Assembly (NCBI GenBank): GCA_955652265.1
Contig: CATPBD010000143.1
Location: 1 to 9,753 of the forward strand
Origin: an uncultured Gemmatimonadaceae bacterium
GTDB taxonomy: Bacteria > Gemmatimonadota > Gemmatimonadetes > Gemmatimonadales > Gemmatimonadaceae
Reading direction: 5' to 3'
Length of the DNA stretch: 9,753 nt
Shown: one piece after another, positions 6,772 through 9,753 of the stretch
Position numbering within the stretch: the stretch's first letter is position 1
Layout of the letters: each line of letters begins with the position of its first letter
Notes under the pieces: model-generated
Told to the model about the DNA's origin: nothing
Databases searched by the model: none
The model's input: only the letters and a program-made list of their open reading frames with translations
Position numbers and translations under genes: made by a program

Positions 6772-7166
6772 CTTGAAATCCTCCGATTAATGAGATCGAT
6801 GAGCTGGTCCGTCGGACTGGACTTGCTCTTCTCTGTCTTGGTGTTTTTGCCCTTCGGCGGATCATCGCCGAAAAGAACCTTTCCGTTCGCTGGCCGGTTT
6901 CTCACCGCCGATGCACAGTCCGTTGGTGCGGACTGCTGACCAGCCGGAACTTGGTTGATCCAGATCCGGCACATGCCGGCAGGTGGATAGAAAGCCGGCG
7001 GTACGATTTGCTCACGACTCGACTGTTGGGTGGTGTTCGTCTTGGGCTTCACAGGCACCGGACGCTGCGCCTCCGCCAGACTCGCCGCAACGACGAGTCC
7101 GAAGATGGCGGGCGCCAGAAGGCGAACGAACGCCGAGCTAAATAGATGGCTGAAACGACGAGTCAT
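6768..7166 (-). CDS. Small secreted two-cysteine protein of unknown function
   Basis: The start at ATG 7166 gives 132 residues with a clear signal peptide: basic MTRRFSHLF, a hydrophobic core around residues 12-30, and a likely cleavage after AEA (Ala33). The open frame extends upstream to 7301, but that part is not signal-like and was excluded. The mature protein carries PPAFYPPAGMCRIWI (57-70) and PAGQQSAPTDC (74-84), so Cys66 and Cys84 are 18 apart. From memory, this PPxGxCRxW...PxGxQxxPxxC pattern recurs in many small exported bacterial proteins of unknown role. The remainder is Lys/Ser/Thr-rich and ends in a short amphipathic QLIDLINRR segment. Its TGA overlaps the ATG of the next gene (ATGA), so the two exported proteins form an operon. 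No good Shine-Dalgarno precedes the ATG. The function cannot be told from the sequence. Confidence 0.8.
   Translation of the reverse strand: MTRRFSHLFSSAFVRLLAPAIFGLVVAASLAEAQRPVPVKPKTNTTQQSSREQIVPPAFYPPAGMCRIWINQVPAGQQSAPTDCASAVRNRPANGKVLFGDDPPKGKNTKTEKSKSSPTDQLIDLINRRISR
6779..6784 (-). promoter_or_regulatory. Strong Shine-Dalgarno sequence inside the preceding gene
   Basis: GGAGGA on the minus strand ends 7 nt before the ATG at 6771 and lies within the last codons of the upstream gene. It fixes the start of the repeat protein and lets it be translated both by coupling and independently. Confidence 0.8.
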
Positions 7167-7268
7167 GGCCCTAAGGGGTGCACGAGCGGTGCCAACCCTT
7201 GCCAATACAGGTAAACGATTCCAGCGCAACAAGTTAACCCAACAGTACGATCGCCTGCCAAAGCCATG

Positions 7269-7291
7269 TTGTCCTCCCGGAGGGACGACAA
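7269..7291 (-). terminator. Inverted repeat after pfkA, possible terminator
   Basis: Arms ttgtcctccc (7269-7278) and gggacgacaa (7282-7291) pair over 10 bp with one mismatch around a 3-nt loop. It lies about 43 nt beyond the pfkA stop codon. There is no T tract on the minus strand, so it may be a Rho-dependent or mRNA-stabilising hairpin instead. The rest of the 167-bp gap at 7167-7333 must hold the promoter of the secreted-protein operon, but no convincing -35/-10 pair was found. Confidence 0.35.
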
Positions 7292-7333
7292 GTTGACACA
7301 CCCTTCAGGGGTTCCCCGGTCGTCTGCGCGCCC

Positions 7334-8413
7334 CTAGTCGCCGAAGGAAATGCCCGTCGCTCGAGCCGTCAAGACCGTGTCGTGGTCCACTTCTACCCGT
7401 TTGGGAGTTTTGAGCACTTCGGCCAGTGGAACCGTCACAATGTGCGGAGACTGCAGCGCGATCATGTGATCCCACTTACCATCGGCGACCGCGCGCACAG
7501 CGGCTCCCCCAAATCTCACTGCCAGCAGCCGGTCGTAGCCCGTCGGCTGGCCTCCGCGTTGAAGATGTCCGAGGATGAGCGAGCGAGTCTCCTTCTTGGT
7601 GTGATCCTCGATTTCGTTGGCGAGTCTCTCCGCCACTCCCCCAATTCTGGCCGCCTGGCCGGGCATCGATTTCCCACGGATGGCAGGGCCTTCACCAGCC
7701 GGGAAAGCGCCTTCCGCTATCACGACTATGGAGAAGTGTCTGCCCGACCGGCTTCGCGCCATGATCTTCTCGCAGACTTTTTCGATGTCGTACGGAATCT
7801 CGGGAATCAGGATTACATCGGCAGTGCCGGCAAGTCCCGCGTGCAGCGCGATAAAGCCGGCGTGACGGCCCATCACCTCCAGCACGATCACCCGGTCGTG
7901 ACTCTCCGCCGTGGTGTGAAGCTTGTCGATGGCTTCGAGCGCGGTATTCACCGCGGTATCAAAACCGAAAGTGGTGATGGTGCCGTTTACGTCGTTGTCG
8001 ATCGTCTTCGGGACGCAGACGATCTTCATGCCGCGCTCGCACAACTGGTGCGCGATGCTCATCGATCCGTCGCCACCAATCGAAATCAGCGCATCGATGC
8101 CCAGCTTGCGCGCGTTGTCGATCAGCTCTTCCGAGCGGTCCTTTTCGACGCAGGTTCCATCGGGAAGGTAAACCGGATAGCTGAATGGATTGCCGCGATT
8201 GGTGGTCCGAAGAATGGTTCCACCGAGGTGCGCTATACCGCGCACCGTCGCCGCGGTCATTGGAATTACTTCGTCCTCGCCGAGTAGTCCGGCGTAGCCT
8301 TTCTTGACCCCGAGTACTTCCCAGCCTCGGTGGACCGCCGAGAGCACCGCAGCGCGTATCACGGCGTTGAGGCCCGGCGCGTCACCACCTCCGGTGGACA
8401 ACGCTATTCGCAT
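7334..8413 (-). CDS. pfkA: 6-phosphofructokinase, group III with ATP-type signature
   Basis: Phosphofructokinase phosphorylates fructose 6-phosphate at C1, the committed step of glycolysis, in the cytosol. The start ATG 8413 gives 359 residues beginning MRIALSTGGGDAPGLNAVIR, exactly where the family begins; the open frame upstream to 8503 overlaps another gene and was rejected. Key sites are GGDGS (113-117), the catalytic PKTIDND (135-141, base Asp139), SHDR (171-174), EVMGR (179-183), and GHLQRGG (282-288, with His283 and Arg286; Arg277 just before). Position Gly116, equivalent to E. coli Gly104, is the ATP form (PPi enzymes have Asp). Lys136, equivalent to E. coli Gly124, is the residue seen in PPi and group III enzymes. 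The Gly/Lys pair predicts an ATP-dependent enzyme of the pyrophosphate lineage. The ATG lies 4 nt after the TGA of the selW-like gene and lacks a Shine-Dalgarno, suggesting translational coupling. Confidence 0.96.
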   Translation of the reverse strand: MRIALSTGGGDAPGLNAVIRAAVLSAVHRGWEVLGVKKGYAGLLGEDEVIPMTAATVRGIAHLGGTILRTTNRGNPFSYPVYLPDGTCVEKDRSEELIDNARKLGIDALISIGGDGSMSIAHQLCERGMKIVCVPKTIDNDVNGTITTFGFDTAVNTALEAIDKLHTTAESHDRVIVLEVMGRHAGFIALHAGLAGTADVILIPEIPYDIEKVCEKIMARSRSGRHFSIVVIAEGAFPAGEGPAIRGKSMPGQAARIGGVAERLANEIEDHTKKETRSLILGHLQRGGQPTGYDRLLAVRFGGAAVRAVADGKWDHMIALQSPHIVTVPLAEVLKTPKRVEVDHDTVLTARATGISFGD

Positions 8414-8417
8414 GATT

Positions 8418-8645
8418 TCAGGATTTCTGTTCCAATACTGAGATGACTTCGCCAGCCTTTGCGTGACGACCGGTTTTTGATTTCTCGTAAACCGGGTTTC
8501 CATCGCGCAACACCTCGAACCGACCGCCTCTCGACGGAATCAGCTTGACCTCGGCTTCCGGAAAGCGACTGCGAATCTCGGCCGCCAGACTGGCGGCACG
8601 CGGCTCGTAGTTTCAAACGGTGCAGTATTCGATGCTGATATTCAT
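8418..8645 (-). CDS. SelW/Rdx-family selenoprotein with in-frame TGA (Cys-x-x-Sec)
   Basis: On the minus strand, ATG 8645 opens a 76-codon frame ending at TGA 8420-8418, interrupted only by TGA at 8615-8613. Reading that TGA as selenocysteine gives 75 residues starting MNISIEYCTV-Sec-NYEPRAA. This is the hallmark of the SelW/Rdx thioredoxin-like family, where a CxxU or CxxC redox motif follows the first beta strand: here Cys8 and Sec11. The rest also fits: LAAEIRSRFPEAEVKLIPS (20-38), the GGRFEV turn, then LRDGNPVYEKSKTGRHAKAG. The protein is probably a small cytosolic thiol/selenol oxidoreductase. A hairpin just after the TGA looks like a bacterial SECIS. The frame stays intact on both sides and the TGA sits exactly at the catalytic position, which argues against a pseudogene. 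The start is 19 nt after the M1 peptidase stop and the end is 4 nt before pfkA. No good Shine-Dalgarno is visible. Whether the genome carries selA/B/C/D cannot be seen here. Confidence 0.85.
8581..8597 (-). promoter_or_regulatory. Candidate bacterial SECIS hairpin
   Basis: In the mRNA of the selW-like gene, a perfect 7-bp stem GCCGCCA/UGGCGGC encloses the loop GUC. The loop begins 22 nt after the UGA (8615-8613). Known bacterial SECIS elements have a short stem-loop within about 16-37 nt of the UGA, with a G among the first two loop bases. The E. coli fdhF loop (GGUCU context) is similar to the AGUCU apex here. The hairpin lies inside the reading frame and codes for AASLAA, as expected when RNA structure and protein must coexist. 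Confidence 0.75.
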
Positions 8646-8664
8646 TCCATGTGTTGGATTTGGT

Positions 8665-9753
8665 TTATTGCATCGCAGGCGCGTACTGCTGCACGAGCTG
8701 CCGCGCCTCCGGGGTGTCAATCGCTCTCAGCGCGTTGAGCGCTCGCGCCCGAATCACATTTGCCCATACCTCGGGCGCCATCATTTGCTTGGCGAGCGGA
8801 ATGGCCGAGTCCTTTTCGAGGAGAATGTCCGAGGCGAGAGCAACCCCGCGGACGATGAGCGACCGGTCGTTGCGAGCGACACTTCTCAAGCGAACCACCA
8901 CGTCGAGCGCGGCAGGTCCGCTGATGGGCAGGTGTCCAAGCACTCTGGCCGCCTCCTCCCGCACCCTTGCGTCCGGATCGAACGTGGCTCTCAGAAGAGC
9001 GTCTTTCACACTTCTCATCGGTTGGATTGTGGCGCGACTCGAATCGCGAGCCCAAGTGCCGATTGCGTCTACAGCTCGCGCGCGGACCGCCCAGAAGCGA
9101 TCGTTCCGCGTCGAGCGAACGAGGGCATCGAGCGCGAGTCGGTCGGCGGGCCGTTGCGCCAGAACATCCACTGCTTCAATCCTGCCCAGCACGTCGTCGT
9201 CGTTGACCAGCTGATACTGCATCATCGCGGTGGAGCGCGGAAAATCCGTGATTTCGAGTATCCAGCCTCCCTTGTCCCAGCGAATCGAGCGCGGCCGGGC
9301 TTTCAGATCGGCGGATCCTTCTCCGGTTCCGTTTCTGACCGGAACGACGAAGCGGACAACTCCGCTGTCGGTGCGCACTTCTACATCCGCGTCGACATCA
9401 AAGAAGCCGGTGAGACTGTCGCGGGGCTGAACTTCAGTCGCACTGACTACAAGTTTCCTTGCCGCCCGATCGTACTGTGAGGATACCTGGAAAACCGGGA
9501 ATCCCGCGCCGTAGATCCACTGGTCGAAGAATGCCTTGTAGTCTCTGCCCGTCGATTCCTCGAACGCTTTTCGCAAATCTGCCGTGATGACGTTGCCGTA
9601 CGCGTTCGCCGTAGTGTAGTAGTTCATCGCTTTCCAGAAAGCCGCATCGCCAAGCTGGTGACGCAGCATCTGAAGAACAGTGGCACCCTTCGGGTAGATG
9701 TGACCGCTGAAGAATAACTTGAATGGCTCGTTGACCCACTTATCGTACACGAT
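8665..9753 (-). CDS. M1-family aminopeptidase-like protein, C-terminal part with HEAT-like repeats (partial)
   Basis: The frame is open to the window edge, so the N-terminus, including the HExxH zinc site, lies beyond 9753. Numbering from the first visible Met (9750), GHIYPKGATVLQMLRHQLGD (16-35) matches the M1 segment in which Tyr19 is the catalytic tyrosine that stabilises the transition state. It is followed by the helical AFWKAMNYYTTANAYGNVIT, then the ADLRKAFEESTGRDYKAFFD and QWIYGAGFPVF sequence that ends the M1 catalytic domain. Residues about 88-175 form a beta-rich domain. From about 190 to the end there are helical pairs such as VRARAVDAIGTWARD, DPDARVREEAARVLGHL and VIRARALNALRAID, which are HEAT/PBS-like repeats. 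The family trims peptides from the N-terminus, but without the zinc motif activity cannot be confirmed. The stop codon lies 19 nt before the selW-like gene, so the genes are probably co-transcribed. Confidence 0.88.
   Translation of the reverse strand: MVYDKWVNEPFKLFFSGHIYPKGATVLQMLRHQLGDAAFWKAMNYYTTANAYGNVITADLRKAFEESTGRDYKAFFDQWIYGAGFPVFQVSSQYDRAARKLVVSATEVQPRDSLTGFFDVDADVEVRTDSGVVRFVVPVRNGTGEGSADLKARPRSIRWDKGGWILEITDFPRSTAMMQYQLVNDDDVLGRIEAVDVLAQRPADRLALDALVRSTRNDRFWAVRARAVDAIGTWARDSSRATIQPMRSVKDALLRATFDPDARVREEAARVLGHLPISGPAALDVVVRLRSVARNDRSLIVRGVALASDILLEKDSAIPLAKQMMAPEVWANVIRARALNALRAIDTPEARQLVQQYAPAMQ

Noticed and set aside
7293..7298. TTGACA on the plus strand as a -35 box
   Set aside because: No -10 lies at the right distance and it would point into pfkA antisense.
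7167..7301. Extension of the small secreted protein to 7301
   Set aside because: The upstream residues do not resemble a signal peptide, whereas ATG 7166 opens directly onto one.
7382..8287. Plus-strand 301-codon frame opposite pfkA
   Set aside because: It is antisense to a well-conserved enzyme and has no recognisable domains or ribosome binding site.
8414..8503. N-terminal extension of phosphofructokinase to ATG 8503
   Set aside because: The family starts at MRIALSTGGGDAPG (8413). The 30 extra residues overlap the selW-like gene and have no family similarity.
8613..8615. Internal TGA as an inactivating mutation (pseudogene)
   Set aside because: The codon is at the exact Sec/Cys catalytic site, both flanks are intact, and a SECIS-like hairpin follows. 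Selenocysteine is the simpler reading, though the sel machinery is not visible here.
8404..8616. A 70-codon minus-strand frame starting TTG at 8616
   Set aside because: It overlaps the selW-like gene in another frame. Its translation is Arg/Ser-rich and family-less, while the overlapped frame reads as a SelW/Rdx protein through the TGA.
8665..9480. Plus-strand frames opposite the M1 peptidase, including 286 and 187 codons
   Set aside because: The minus strand carries clear M1 and HEAT-like motifs. The plus frames are Arg/Ser-rich shadows.

Overview
The window is about 60% GC bacterial chromosome and gene-dense. Every supported gene except one (the LD-carboxypeptidase) is on the minus strand. 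The gene content suggests a Gram-negative or deep-branching environmental bacterium: MEP-pathway IspH of the long cyanobacterial/plastid type, a GmhA-type heptose isomerase, a pyrophosphate-lineage phosphofructokinase and secreted proteins with Sec signal peptides. Gemmatimonadota or a nearby phylum is a reasonable guess, but the sequence alone does not prove it. No mobile element, CRISPR array, tRNA or rRNA was seen.

Layout from left to right. Positions 1-164 are intergenic, with a possible start of a minus-strand gene at the very edge and a hairpin that may end ispH. ispH (minus) and an S66 LD-carboxypeptidase (plus) diverge from a short shared region near 1383-1496. The carboxypeptidase converges on a gmhA-like isomerase (minus, 2559-3137), which has a TATAAT box only 6 nt before its ATG and is probably leaderless. 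Upstream of it is a 907-residue DEAH/DEIH-box helicase (3185-5908) with an Arg/Gly-rich tail. A strong GC hairpin (5914-5954) separates the helicase from a two-gene operon of secreted proteins. The first is a small two-cysteine protein. The second is an Asn/Gly-rich protein with two copies of a 43-residue module, and its start overlaps the first gene by 4 bp (ATGA). Positions 7167-7333 are non-coding.

The right-hand 2.4 kb is a compact minus-strand cluster: the C-terminal part of an M1 aminopeptidase-like protein with HEAT-like repeats (entering from beyond 9753), a short gene at 8418-8645, and ATP-type phosphofructokinase (7334-8413). The short gene is the main discovery. It is open only if an internal TGA is read through. 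It then encodes a 75-residue SelW/Rdx-family protein with Cys8-Thr-Val-Sec11. A hairpin with a GUC apical loop, 22 nt after the UGA, matches the expectations for a bacterial SECIS element. An ordinary gene caller would miss this selenoprotein or place a wrong-frame ORF over it.

Functional links between clusters are weak. ispH serves isoprenoid synthesis, the carboxypeptidase peptidoglycan recycling, gmhA heptose synthesis for the envelope, and pfkA glycolysis. The tight spacing M1 peptidase - selW-like - pfkA (19 nt and 4 nt gaps) implies co-transcription and perhaps translational coupling of the selenoprotein with phosphofructokinase.
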